DNA from: Prunella strophiata
Taxonomy: Eukaryota; Chordata; Aves; Passeriformes; Prunellidae
Direction: 5' to 3'
Length of the DNA stretch: 64,000 nucleotides
Assembly (NCBI GenBank): GCA_036583965.1
Contig: JAZBQD010000030.1
Location: forward strand, 86,647,800 to 86,711,799
Below the pieces are notes generated by a model. That model was not told the origin of the DNA and searched no databases. It was given only the letters and a program-made list of their open reading frames with translations. The number at the start of each line of letters is the position of its first letter. Within the stretch, counting starts at the first letter, position 1. The position numbers and the translations under genes were made by a program. This document shows positions 25,040 through 37,224 of this stretch, piece by piece.

Positions 25040-28000
25040 TTTATATACTTATGGCTGATGCAAAACCCACACAAAGATAAAAACAGACATTTCCCAGCTA
25101 CAGAATTTTACTATTTATTATAGCCAGAGATACAAGTCAAATTTCCATGACACTTGACCTTCTACAGAAAAATTGGCACTTTTTATTTAATACTGAGTTT
25201 TCACAGTTCTCACTGAAATCAAATGAAGGAGTGAATGCCCAATGCCCTTGAAAAATAGTCATTTTCCTACAGTATCCCTTTTCTGTGCCTATTGGAATCC
25301 CCAGTATGAAAAAGCTGTCCTTCTCGCACATAATAAGTAGATGACCCTACAAACACTGCTCACATGCACCAGAAATTTCAGAGTGAGTCAGGGTATGCAA
25401 AATCAAGTCTCGAGCAAAATCCAAGCAAACAAGCAGCAAAATCACTCTCCTAACATCAAGTGCAGTTTCTATAAGTTGCATTTTTGGATTTGTACATATG
25501 GGATAGGAAAATCAGGGCAGAAGAGTTTTGATTGGCTTGTTCCCTAACCATATCTCAGTGGTCACAAATGATTAAAAAGGAGAATTCAACTGGAAAAGTT
25601 CTAAACATAGACAAAGTTTCATAAGTGTCTTTTTGTAGTATCATTTTATTTGCTATATTTCTCACTAGGACAGTGTTACTCTACTTGTATTTAACATTGG
25701 GTTTATTGTCAAATAATTATTCTTTCTGTTATTAGATTGCATGATTATTGTGTATTTCTCCCTCCAGATATGTATCGTGAACATTTTTCTTCCTTATTTT
25801 TATATCATATTTAACAACTAAAGTCTGCAATTTGTAGTTTCCCATCGTCTTCATAGAACTCTAAGACACAAGCAGGAATAAAAATAAAAACATACCTTTT
25901 CATCAAGTAGTCTGCTAACCAAAAGGAGAAAAAAATAAGCTTTGTGTATTTCTAAATAGTCCTCTAGGAGTCTTATACTTGTACTACATGCTATATATCG
26001 TATGGTTTCTCCCCCCTGTTATGACATCTCTGATTACTTTAAAAAAAACCTCAAAGATGTTGAGGCACAAACCTTTGTATGGAATACTTTTAGTATGCTT
26101 TTTATTCTGACAAGATTAATAATTATCCTATAAGCATGACACAGTGTTTTAAAATGGTTTTTTTCTGCTATGAGTTAGGATTGTGCACATAAATGTGGAA
26201 AGTAAGGTTATTTCACAGCAGAGAAATGCATATTTAAACAAACTGTGATTAAATGGCAAAACTGCTTAAAAAGGAAAAGCATGGGGTTTTTTCTCACCAC
26301 AGTTATTCTGAATTTCAAATACCCATAGTAAGTTTCCAGAGGACACTGGGCATTTGTAATGAAAACACAAGCTACTGAAATTAATGAGAGATAATTGAGA
26401 GAACCATAGCAAATGTCCCAGAGCTTTGGCCAAAACTGGACAGAAAAAGATCCGCTTGTGTAGCAAGTGATAACTGTGTCCCCTCCCTACCATCACCACC
26501 CTGTCTTCTTCTGTGGCACCTGCAACTAGCTCATAGTGGGAGCAACTGGCTCTGTGGGAACCAGTCTACAGACTAACCAGGCTTTTGCTGTCCTCCAACG
26601 AGACACCTCACAAGTGCTGACAGTCCTCAAGGCAGTCTTAAGTCTTTCCCAGAACACACAACTGCCCTTTCTGCTAAGCTCATACAAATCCAGCATTTCC
26701 CATGGATGCAAAGATGCGGGTATGGGGTTTTCTTGATCGTTCCAAATGCTCAGTAATGCATGTCCTACTTATCAGTATGTAGTGACCACAGTTATTGCTG
26801 GCCTGATTCACTAGTCAAAGTGTGCAGGATGTAACCCTTAGACAGCTGAGGCAAAAGGGTAAGATCAATGTGGTCCTCATACCTAACTCCATTCACATCA
26901 AATAAATGCAACAATAATCTCTCCACTGACATTAAGATCTAATGGAAATGCGTCAGGGAGCAGAATGAGAGGTAGATCCTGCCCATTCCAATCAAACAAA
27001 ACTCGATGTGGCTTCAATGAATGGGACAAGCAAGATTTGGCCCATCTTGAGCAGCACAGGTTTGGCTTTTTGGCTTCCAGATGCTGAGCTGTACCCACTC
27101 ATTGGAGAAGGACAGTGAAAAACTGGAGCCAACAGACCTTGAACTAAGGAGATGACCAAGGTAACACTTTGCCTGCACTTAAATGCAAGGCAAGGCAAGC
27201 AGCAGCACCCAATTTACCCCTGAGCTTTAGTGCTGGGCTTCAACCATGGTACAGTCTTTCTACTAACTTTACTTGAAGGAGTAATTTTGAAATAATTTAA
27301 TGCCAAGTGCCAGAGGGCTCACTTTTTCACAACATTAAACTGAATCATATCAACTCCCATTCTAAATATAAAATATGATTGCATTACTTGACTTCATACT
27401 ATTTATAAAGGTCCCATTGTGGCGGGGTTTCACAAGGTATAAAAGCCCATACAGGTATTATGGGCCATATCGGTCCATTTCATCTAATTAATCATCTACT
27501 TAAAAATGTTTTTCTTGAATTGTAGTAGAAAAAATAAAATGTGTTCTTTTTTATCATTTCCAAAATTAAATTCATATTCCATAATGACCATATTTCATGT
27601 GCAAAATAACAGGTATGCTTACATACCTGACTTCCCTCCTTTAGTGAGTTGCTTCATTTGTAAAACATTGCATATAAGATTAGAATCTAAAATGAATTAC
27701 TTGGTTTTTCTTGATATGAAATCTTGTTTAAGTTCACAGCAATTTTAAATATGATACATTTAAAATATTAATATTTCCCATATATTATTCACTGACTTTC
27801 AGGTTTCATCTCAAGTTAGTGGCACTTCATATTTCAAAGGAAGAACTGTTTCTTTTTTTCAGTACTAATGTTCTATTAATTCACTTTGTAATATCACTCT
27901 GGTTCAGACAAATAAAATTGCACTAAATTGCTTATGCCAAGAATCGTGCTAAAGTTGTTGGCACTATATAAAATTCCATATTCCATTACTATTTTATAAG

Positions 28001-28268
28001 TTTTTTATATCAGTGGCATCTTTTTAGGCATAATTCATAGTCCCATTTAGCTAGTTCTAGAAGGGCAAATACACACAGAGGGATTTTTATGCTGAGATGA
28101 GGGTGTATGTAGATATTTACAGTAAAGTCTGCAACCAAAGTGACTTTTGCAATGTACCAGATACCAACTCCCAGTGAACTACCTTAACAGCTTTTCCTTT
28201 ATGAATATTTTTTATTTTGGGCAGTTTTCTCTTCCAGCATGTTTTTTATCACACACATGTATAAACAC

Positions 28269-29561
28269 ATGCATATGCACACACATACATTTGTGAAAAA
28301 TAAATTTGTGTGCATACAGAAATACTTGAAAGGCCTCATATGCATATTATGCAACATATGCCATTCATGTAATCACTACATACAAAAAGAAAATTCATTT
28401 TCTAGATACAAATAAAATATGCGAAAGAAGTCCTTAAAGGAGTCCATAAAGGCCTCAACATAGATGGATTCTTCATCACATTCAAAGAACTGGAAGAACC
28501 ATGGATACAATCCAGTCTTTTTATATGTCCATTTATATTTCATACTTTTTACATAAAGTCCATGTGGCCTCAGCTATTTCCAGAGATGTGGATGAAACTG
28601 GATAAACTGAAAACTCTTTAATGAGTAAAGCAGCATCTAATCCTATGAAATGCCTTGCTAGAGTGAAATAATTACTAAGTGCTGGAGCAAGAGTAGCAAA
28701 CAGCAGTAGAATCACCTGTAAATAGATGTGAGGAACTATAAATACACTTTAGTATTTGTATAGTTGACTTTCTCTGACTGATTTCTCTCATCAAAATCAG
28801 ATGTTCAGGAGGCAGAAATCCAACTCCAAGGAATGCAGATTAATACATATATATTAATATATAGTCTGTGACTAAGTTTGCAACATTGTTAATAATGCAT
28901 GCTCCTTTTCTAATGCCTAATATTTGCTCCCTCAGGCAATTTTAAAAATAAGAAAATTTGATCCAACTCTTTTAAAAAATAAATTGCAAAATAACTGATG
29001 CAAATCCCTGTCACTTGTGAACACAATGAAATTATACAGAAAGGAGCAAACGCAGGAGAGGCTCCTCCTCAAAAATAGAAACGAATGCCCTGTTCCTATA
29101 CGGTCCTCAAATGGCAGGATTTTGAAACATGAATTAGACCTCGAATGCAAATTAACTTCGGAAGGCAGGGAGAGGGAAAAAAAAAAATCAGAGACATACC
29201 AAGTCAAACGCTCCTTTTCCTGCCTATCTCGTCCGCAATGGTAAAATAGGCTAAACAAAACAAGTGCACATCAAGATACAGCCAATTAAGGAATAGAGAG
29301 CGGGGGGGAGAGGGTGGAGAGGAAGGCACCTCACTGAGCACATGGGGAGTGGGAGCGCAGCATCCCACCATACCTACCTTATGAGTGTTCAAAGGAAGAC
29401 AACTGGGGTAAATTGGAGCCAGCTTTGATTTTTGCCATCCGGTTGCACCCAGGGATGCGGAGGAGTGGGGTGGGGCAGAAGGGTCGGTCGGGGCGGGGGT
29501 AGATGGGTGATAAAAAAAGTGGGGATGAATACTGAGTGAGAGTGCCGAACGCTATGCAAAT
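28269..29561. promoter_or_regulatory. Cluster of POU-factor sites (MORE-like palindromes and octamers)
   Basis: Contains ATGCATATGCAC at 28269-28280 (11 of 12 matches to the MORE palindrome), ATGCATAT plus TATGCA at 28340-28353, and perfect octamers ATGCAAAT at 28998, 29145 and 29554. It sits immediately left of a CpG island and 13-14 kb upstream of POU3F3. Enhancer function and autoregulation are inferred. Confidence 0.4.
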
Positions 29562-29582
29562 AGTTGGTCTTTGTGTGGTTGG

Positions 29583-29610
29583 TTTTTTTTTTTTTTGGGG
29601 GGGGGGGGGG
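29583..29610. repeat. T14-G14 homopolymer switch tract
   Basis: Fourteen T followed directly by fourteen G, at the left edge of the CpG island. A larger tract of the same design lies at 57,845. Confidence 0.9.
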
Positions 29611-29639
29611 TGAGAAAAGGCACCGTCAGTGGCGAGGTG

Positions 29640-30530
29640 AGTGGATCCCCACACCGTCCGCACACGCGTGGGGCAGGGCGACGGGAGTCGTGCGGGAGCG
29701 CCGGCGCCGGGCAGTGCTGCCCACCGAGAGGCGCGGGGCCGGGGCCGGCGGGGCGCGGGGGCTGCACCTTCCCGGGAGCAGCGGCTGCTCCAGATGGGGA
29801 GAGAGGGGGTGCGGACCCCCCCTCCTTCCGTCAGTCATCGCCTCCCTAACCCCCCGACCGTCCCCCCCCCGCCCGTCACGGCTGCCTCACCGCTCCCGGC
29901 GGCTCCCCGCTTAGAAATGGAGACCGGCAACTCTCACCAGAGCTCACCCGCATCCCACGGTCCTGAGGAAGGAGTTTGGGGCGGCGGGGGGAAGCGAGGC
30001 GTGGGGAGGGGGGGGGGGGGGGGTGTTGTTTGAGAGTGACGGTGAGGCGAGGAGGAGGAGGAAGGAGGAAGGCTGGGAAGAAGGGGGTGGAGGGAGACGG
30101 CTTCTGAAATGGAGCCAGCCCAAACGGGAGACGATGCTGGAACAGGGGCTGCGTCATTTCGGGGCTGGGAGAGGGCTCAGCTCCCCTCCGCCGCTTCCCT
30201 GTCTGCAGGCGGGGAGGACAGATGCCAGCAGGCCAGGGCAGGGTGCGGGGCGCTCTGGGGTCGGGACCACCTCCGCCCGCCCTTCTCCGCAAGCCCCCGG
30301 GGCCGGGACGGGGAAGGAAAACCCCACGCTGGGAAAGGGGATAAGCCGCCTTCGGTCTGCCTAGCGATGCCAGAAAAGACGGGGCAGGGAGAGGAGGACG
30401 GTACTCGTCGGCCACAAAGCTGTAGGCAGGACCGATCACGAACGGGGCCCGAGGCAAGGCCAGCTCCCGCGGGGGTAACAGGGTCCCGGGACGGCGAGGG
30501 TAGGAGGAATGATCGGCATTTATAACGCCG
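29640..30530. promoter_or_regulatory. CpG island 1 (12-13 kb upstream)
   Basis: Abrupt change from AT-rich to GC-rich sequence with dense CpG. It contains long G runs and no ORF with a recognisable protein. It could be a Polycomb-type island or an lncRNA promoter. Confidence 0.75.
30008..30023. repeat. Poly-G tract (16)
   Basis: Sixteen consecutive G within CpG island 1; likely G-quadruplex forming and prone to length error. Confidence 0.9.
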
Positions 30531-30752
30531 GGGGAGGCTCACAGCCTTTCAAAGAGTTTCAGCTGGGTGAGTGGAAATGCCTTCTGCCCCTTACACATAT
30601 GGAAGCACAGCGATCTTGGCGGGGGTGGTGGGGGGGAGGAGGAGAAAGCAAATTTTTTTCTGCTGGACAGTGGATCTCTTTGAGCATATTGTCATAACCT
30701 ATGGCAGTAATCATAAATAAACTTTCTTTCTGCAGAGAGGAAGTGGCAGAGA

Positions 30753-30822
30753 CTGATCTTTAGTAGTGGCAGCTCAGTAGTGGCAGCTACCCTGATCTTT
30801 GCTGGCCCATGCCAGCAAGGTG
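30753..30822. repeat. Short nested direct and inverted repeats
   Basis: AGTAGTGGCAGCT occurs at 30762 and 30776, bracketed by CTGATCTTT at 30753 and 30792. The inverted pair TTGCTGGC / GCCAGCAA, with a CCAT loop, follows directly. Confidence 0.7.
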
Positions 30823-31499
30823 GTGGCCTGGCCCTGTATTGAAAGACTGTGGGCACAGTATGCTGCATGTCTAAGACTTAATAACTGGCCTGGGAATACC
30901 TTTCCTTCTTTCAACTCTTCCCATCCTGTCCAACACAGTTTCCTTCTGAAGCTCATCCCCTCAAAAGCTTTCTAAATTCAGCTTTCAAATACTCATGTTC
31001 ACATATTTTTAATTTTTTTTTTTAATTATTTTCATACCACCCCTGTGGTCCCATGTTTAAAAAGCAAAGCTGCTCAGTGGCTTGAGATCACAGGTGCCAT
31101 CATGGAGGTCCATAATGAGTGTCAGTAAAAAGCAAGAGAGAATTAAGTCCCCAGGCAAGATTATAGTGCTGGTACACAACCATGTACAGCCTTATCCAAG
31201 CCTTCTACAGCACCTACCACAGCAAAGGTGTTGCATGTAAAGTCCTGACAATATTGGCCATAGTCATTATTGTTATGTGCATAAATATTTAGCTTCTTTT
31301 ATGACTCTGCGCATGTGTGTGTGTGCAATGTATGTGTGCATGCTCATACAAACACATTTATATCTATGTATATATTCAATAGTGATGGGCCTGTTAAACT
31401 GAGCAGTGATTTCTCTCCTACAGATAGTTGTATAATACACACATAGTGATGATACCTAAGGTGTTTGGGGGTGGGGATGCATAATATCTTATAAATTTG
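30823..31499. other. Gene-free stretch
   Basis: Unique AT-rich sequence with a degenerate GT/AT-rich stretch at about 31,305-31,375. Confidence 0.6.
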
Positions 31500-31700
31500 A
31501 AGTTTTTATCAGGCAGAGCAGATTACTTTAAGCGTTCAATTTCTCAGCGATCCAATTTTATTAGGATTTACTATCATTTGTGCTGCACATCCCTGGGGAA
31601 ATAATGCTTTGATTAATGTAATCCTGGGCTGGGATCCGCCACATGCCCCTCTCCCAAGAGAAGGGCCCTGTTTGACAAACAAAAATAGAGCAGCAACTAT
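31500..31700. promoter_or_regulatory. Candidate conserved noncoding element with homeodomain sites
   Basis: Complex AT-rich sequence containing TTTGATTAATGTAATCC, i.e. ATTA cores followed by an OTX/PITX-type TAATCC. No ORF. Conservation untested. Confidence 0.3.
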
Positions 31701-32889
31701 TGCAATCTGCACTCACCTTTCGTAAGCACATAGACCCACACGCACACACAGACACAAAATATAACCTTCTCCTGCCCCCAACCCCAAATACAATAGCAGC
31801 ATCTCAAAACAATGTGCACTTATTCATTTACACACAATGACTCTGATTCAATGTGGGCTGTACAGTCCAGCCCTCAAATGCATAGAGACGGCCCAAAAAG
31901 GATTCTGCTCTGTCCCCTGCTGAGAAGCTGAAGCATCTCTGGGAAGCTCAATGCTTCTCTGTGTTTCAGGCCCTCCTTGGGCTCCCAACATTTCTGCCTC
32001 TTTGTTTCCCACTGCAGGGCTTGCCACAAACCGATTTCAAGTCTTCTCCTTCAGACCCAGGGGCTGGAGAAGCTGTCCCTCTGAGGCTCCCTGGCACCTA
32101 CCAGGGGGACATGTACCTCTCTAAAAGGGCCCTGGTAAGTGAATCACAGCCAGGCACTCTGCTCAGCTCATAAGGAGAGTGGGGGGACCCAGAAAACAAC
32201 ATCAAACAGAAAAACTTGTCACATACGTTTTTAAAGGGGGAAAAAAAAGTATTCCTCTGCCTTTGGGGGTTGCTGGGGTCTGAGCAGCTTTGTTCCAGCC
32301 ACCACCACCTCCCCCCCATCTCTCCCCCCCCGTCCCCCCCCCCCCCTTCTGTTTGTGTCAAAGGCTGGCAGGAACAATAGCGTTTAAACAGAAGTAAATA
32401 TGCCCAGATCAGAGCCCAACCCCAGAGAAAGGGAAAGCTTTATTTATGTCCCTAGGTGAACTGGCCCTTGTTCCCCCCTTTCCTCCTTCTCCCCTCACGC
32501 CCACAAAACAACGCCCATTCCCGGCAGCCCAAATAGCAGTTTAATGTTGAATTTCTTCCTTCCACCCCACCGGAACAAAGCGAGTCCCACTGCGCCTGAG
32601 GAGGACGTACAGTGCCACAAAAAGGGCTCTGGCAGCACTAGGGCCACTCTTTCCCAAGTCCGGAGTAATAAATCCAGGGGAAGAAGGAGGGGAGGGATCT
32701 ACAGTCTGGAGATAAGGAGGGATGCGGTTTGCGCCGGGGTTTTCAATAAGCTGCTCCTCTCTCCTTCGTGTTTACCCACTGACCCCCAATACGGTGACTC
32801 AGCGATTACAGAGCACTGGGTGTCTGTGTGTGTAAGGGTGTGAAGGGGAGCGGGGGGATTTCCTCCCCCTTTTCCCTTTCTTTTCTTTC
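31701..32889. other. Gene-free stretch with a C-rich tract
   Basis: Unique sequence with C-rich runs at 32,310-32,346 (C13 at the end) and a GC-rich transition from 32.5 kb. Confidence 0.6.
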
Positions 32890-33230
32890 CTGATGAAAAA
32901 CGTTGCAATTACATTTCTGCATGCTGATCAGAGAGTTCAAATAACAAGCCTTAAACGCGTTATCAGGCTCTTGTTAAAGAGGGAAGAGGGAAGTGAAGGG
33001 GGGAACAAATCCAGACGTATATGCCTGGATGTATGCATACCTATATAGATACATATTTAAATGATAGACTGCTACAAGAAGAGATAGGCTGTTGTTCGGA
33101 CCGAGTGCCTTCACCCCGGCAGATGAGGAAAGAGCCTCAATTTAAAACACCAACCAAACTAGAGAAGAAAGCAAAACGCGCAAATCACTCCAGGGAAAAG
33201 TTATTCAGACGCAATCTCTAGATTTTCCCA
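32890..33230. promoter_or_regulatory. Candidate conserved noncoding element
   Basis: Non-repetitive sequence with AACGTTGCAATTAC and AAACGCGTTATC between two GC-rich patches. No ORF that resembles a protein. Confidence 0.25.
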
Positions 33231-33289
33231 GCGCAAACTGACTTTCCTATCGGGTTTGATCCAGTTTTCCTGCTCCTCTTCCCCCTCCC

Positions 33290-33480
33290 ACCCCGGGGTG
33301 GGTATCCATCCCTATTTCGCGTTTTCCTTCTCAGAAGTGGATCCTGCCGCCCCGCCCGGGAGGGCGTTTGCCGGGACCTCGGAGTGGCCGCGGCCCGTTC
33401 CGCGCCCGCGGAAAGGCCGGCGGGGCGGGGGTCCCCCCCCCGGGGACGCGGGGTGGCAATGGGCTTTCGGGTTCCAGCCT
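33290..33480. promoter_or_regulatory. CpG island 2, small
   Basis: Dense CpG and GC-rich stretch of about 200 bases with no protein-like ORF. Confidence 0.6.
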
Positions 33481-33539
33481 CCGCCCCCCACACTGCTACC
33501 CCCCTAATTCTTGGCAGGCGGCAAGAAATTGTTTCAGAA

Positions 33540-33840
33540 GTCGGGTGGTGGGGCTGAATTTAGGGAGGGGAGGAGGGAATAAATGCAAGGAGATGATGAA
33601 TAACTTTAACTTTTGACTGTAGGAGTCATGATGGAGTTGAGCGAAGCTGCGGGGAAATATGTCATTTAATCCCAGGGCTACTGAAGTCCCTTTTATCAAA
33701 CGTCGTGATGCTGGAATTATACTGCTGTAAAAGCGACTGAGTGCTTAAAAGTATCCAACATCAGGAAAATGTATAGATTGGAGGAATGGGTGTAAAATGA
33801 AGGCACGTGCAAACTAATCACACGACCGTGAAAACCCCAA
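33540..33840. promoter_or_regulatory. Candidate conserved noncoding element
   Basis: Complex sequence with several homeodomain-like cores (TCATTTAATCCC, GAATTATAC) and no repeats, just left of a poly-A tract. Confidence 0.25.
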
Positions 33841-33869
33841 GCGGATTAGATAAATATAAATAGATGTGC

Positions 33870-33872
<3 letters not shown>

Positions 33873-33916
<44 letters not shown>
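33873..33916. repeat. Poly-A tract (44)
   Basis: Forty-four consecutive A with no recognisable retroelement body upstream. The length is likely unreliable. Confidence 0.9.
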
Positions 33917-33920
<4 letters not shown>

Positions 33921-34689
33921 CGATAAAACTCTAACTGCTGTATTCACACAAGGAGAACAGACAGCGTGTGCATGTTTGTGTGCAATGCCAAAAAGAGCAG
34001 CCTTAAGGTTGACCTACTGCAATCTGCACTGAGCTCCTCAGACAATAGACAAGTTCAAATGTCAAAAAATCTAATAATAATAACCAGAGCTGCCAAACTG
34101 CACGAACTGTTTTCTGGTGTATCACAATTATTCACCCTCATATCCACTAAAAGACTTCCAGTCCTTATGCGTGTAAAAGAAAATCTATGTAATGCATATG
34201 GATTTTTTTTTTTTTTTATCACATGTGAAACGCCATTGAGATGGCAAGCACGCAAATCGGAATGATATCATGTCTAATAAAAGCAGGGCTAAGGTTTTCA
34301 CAGTCTCTTTTAAAAGACTCCAACTTGTAAATCCCCTTTTAATGTTGCTACATGCACAATTATTCTTATTAATAAAAATCTACATGTTCAAGGGTCTGGA
34401 TTAAAACTATGTATCCCTCTGATTTTAACATCGGTGGGAGCATTAGGTTTCCATCATATGTAATGTGTCTACGTTGAGCTGAAGTCAACAGATAGATTGT
34501 TCCATTCATTTGGCAACTCTCATTACAGTCCGTGTAGAGGTGAACCCTGAGCAAGACACATTGGGTAATATCAAAATTATGCAGCTGGGAAATAAAGGAA
34601 TCTTGCTTTGCATGTGCAGTTCTGTATTATTGTTCTAATTTATTACAGAACCCGAAATGCTTTGTTATGCTCAAAACAATAAATAAGGT

Positions 34690-35120
34690 TCCGAGTGAAG
34701 CCTTCAGAATAAAAGGTATGGATAAATGATCCGCCTGCCTATTGTGTTTATCGTTATTATCGTCAGCCTTTAAAAGTAATCTGTGTATTTTCCTATTTTC
34801 TCCAGATTGGTTAGTGTAATATCCCTAGTGCAGCTATCAACGTGGTCATAAGAACTATGAACTACAGCATGGGTAAGCTTGAAAAACCCAGAGCAGATCG
34901 CATTAGCCAAGAACGCTACATATCTGGAAGCCAGTCAACTTCACGTTTGCAGCTGACTGCTGTATTATGCACGAATGTGTTTTACATATAGCAGACTGTA
35001 TACGGAATATGTCTTTATGTTTAACATTTTAATTTGTAAATGCTAATTAGGCAGTTGGTCTCCACGGTTATATTAGTACATACCTAATCATTTCCCACTA
35101 TAAGTAAATGAATACTAAAT
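34690..35120. promoter_or_regulatory. Candidate conserved noncoding element
   Basis: Contains CCTATTGTGTTTATC, CAGATTGGTTAG and TGCTAATTAGG (homeodomain palindrome core CTAATTAG). AT-rich and complex, with no ORF or repeat. Confidence 0.35.
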
Positions 35121-35883
35121 ACGGTAAACACTTTCTTTTCACTATTTCCACGACAGTATCTCTTCTACATCCATTTTCCAAAGGCGTCCATTAGGACAAA
35201 ATAGGCATTTATTTTAAAAAGGGGGAGGGAAAAAATGCACTCTGTAGCACTCTTGCAATTGGGGCGCCACGGCAGGCATGGGGCCGGCAATCCTGGCCGG
35301 ACCGGACTCTTCCAAAGGCAGGCAGAAAAGTTTACTTTTGCCGAATTAACTTGTTGCTCGTTTTAGCGTTAGTTTTTCTCTTCGCTTGCGGTACCTACTC
35401 GCCTGCTGCTGCTAACTGGTGCAGGCACACAGCAGAGGAGCTGCACTTCTAAATCCCATTTTGTTTAAAATATAACGCAGGTTACGCTTGGAGGATTGAG
35501 GGAAGGGGGGGCAGAGGAAAGCTGCGGGAAATCGGCTCAATCTCGACCCCGGGATGATGAACTTTGCTGGGGTCTTTCAACTCCAAAACCCGCCCGCTTC
35601 ACCGGCGAGGGAAATGTTCACTGAACTGCGGGTCTCAAGCAAGCGAACCACGTTTCTGAGGAGAATTGCGCTCTGGAAATGTGTTTTACTAGTCTGGAAT
35701 ATTCCTAGCGCTCATTGAGCCAAACGCGGTAGGTGGAAAGTTTTGTTCATGTAAATATCTCAACCATTTTACTTCACGGTCAATACACAGAGAGACTTGA
35801 CTCCGTTTTCCAAATGAAGACCCACGAACACTTTAAATGAAAAGTGTAATTTCTTGTAGGTCGTTTTCTGTCTTTGATTACTT

Positions 35884-35902
35884 TTCTCTCTCTCTCTCTC
35901 TT

Positions 35903-35949
<47 letters not shown>
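35884..35949. repeat. (CT)n followed by poly-T (45)
   Basis: A CT dinucleotide run changes into 45 T at 35905-35949. The length is likely unreliable. Confidence 0.9.
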
Positions 35950-35952
<3 letters not shown>

Positions 35953-36287
35953 ATGCATGTGTTAGGCTTTTAGGCGGGCAGTTCATCTTGCCAGGTTCTA
36001 TCATATTTATGGGCTGTGTGATTTCCAGGGTTCCAATTGGTCTTTCCTTTATGGAGGCAAGAAATAAAACTTTCCTTGTAGCACGGAAACTGCTGGGGCT
36101 CCACCACGGGGGAACAAAGTGGCTTCAAGCTCCCGCCCCCGTGGCCAGCGCTCCCCACCCGTCCCGGGAGGACGCAGGTGCTTGCGGGATGCTGCAGCCA
36201 CGCGGGTCCGCCCGTGCCCTGTGTCCTGCCAGCGGACGAGGGCGCGGGGGTGAGAAGCAGCCGTGTTTGCGCAGGAATTCCACCCAA

Positions 36288-36340
36288 AAAGAAAAAAAAA
36301 AAAAAAAAAGCAACCTGCCCCCCCCCCCCTAAAAAAAAAA
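36288..36340. repeat. Poly-A, poly-C, poly-A composite
   Basis: A run of about 18 A, a short GCAACCTG spacer, about 12 C and 10 A. Confidence 0.85.
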
Positions 36341-37078
36341 GCCCGAAAACTAAAAGCCATCAACTAAATTTCTCAGTTGTGTCCCCTCTTGCAATCACTT
36401 AGCGAGGCAAGCAGAGAAAAGGGGTAAGGGGCTGAGAGCAGGCGCTCTCGGGCAGGGACAGAGACCCGAGCTGTGCCGAGCTGAGCTGTGGTCGCTGTCG
36501 ATGCTGTGTTTAGCCGAGGTTAATCTGCGAGTGTCCCGGACGGCGAAAACTTGTGCCGGGTGCGCGGGCAGGGCGGGAGGCGGGGGGAGCCCGGCGTTAC
36601 CTCTGCCGCTGGCTCCCGCACACCACAGATTACTCGGGAAGGGATCGGGGGGGGAGTGGCCAGCTCGGTGGGGGAAGGAGGGAAAAATGAAAAGGGAAAA
36701 AAAAAAAAAAAAAAAAAAAGAAAACTAGCCACTTTTCCAGGTTTAATACAACGATTAAATATTAAATAATGTAAAAAACCCGAGTCGTTTTATTGCATCT
36801 CCAGAGGCTTAAGCGCCTTATTTGGACAGAAAGAAAACCACAAAAAAACCCCGCGTGGCACCCCGGGCTGCCCCGAGCTGCGGTGCCCGTGCCTGTGTTT
36901 AATTACCGCTCTCACTCCCTTCAGGCCTCGGCTCCGTTGGAGGCACCGCACCGCCTGGGACACTTTCGGGCGGCCCCTGAACCGGCAGCCCCCGCTGCTG
37001 TCGGCCCCGGGAGTTGCGGGGCGCTGTCCCGGCGGCGGGGAGCGCCGGTGTGCGGGCAGTGCCGGCGGCGGGGCCGGG

Positions 37079-37168
37079 CCCTCAGCCCCGCCGCCCTCAG
37101 CCCCGCCGCCCTCAGCCCCGCCGCGCTCGGCCCGCCGCCCTCGCCCCGCCGCCCTCAGCCCCCGCCCG
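37079..37168. repeat. 15-bp GC-rich minisatellite
   Basis: Unit CCCTCAGCCCCGCCG, three exact copies (37079, 37094, 37109) followed by about three degenerate copies. Confidence 0.85.
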
Positions 37169-37191
37169 CGCGCGGGGAGGGCGCGTCGCGG

Positions 37192-37206
37192 GGCGCCCCC
37201 TGGCGG
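37192..37206 (-). promoter_or_regulatory. CTCF-like site
   Basis: Minus-strand CCGCCAGGGGGCGCC matches the CTCF core at 14 of 15 positions, the mismatch being in the upstream half. Confidence 0.5.
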
Positions 37207-37224
37207 CCGGCCGGCGGCAGGCGG

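Larger units (their letters stand above)
19160..28260. other. Gene-free stretch
   Basis: AT-rich unique DNA containing the CpG patch at 22.0-22.2 kb and one octamer. Parts of 27.2-28.2 kb look like complex noncoding DNA. No gene, RNA gene or mobile element recognised. Confidence 0.6.

Noticed and set aside
29876..30457. 193-codon minus-strand ORF in CpG island 1
   Set aside because: Low-complexity Pro/Arg/Gly composition, overlapping ORFs in other frames and no domain.
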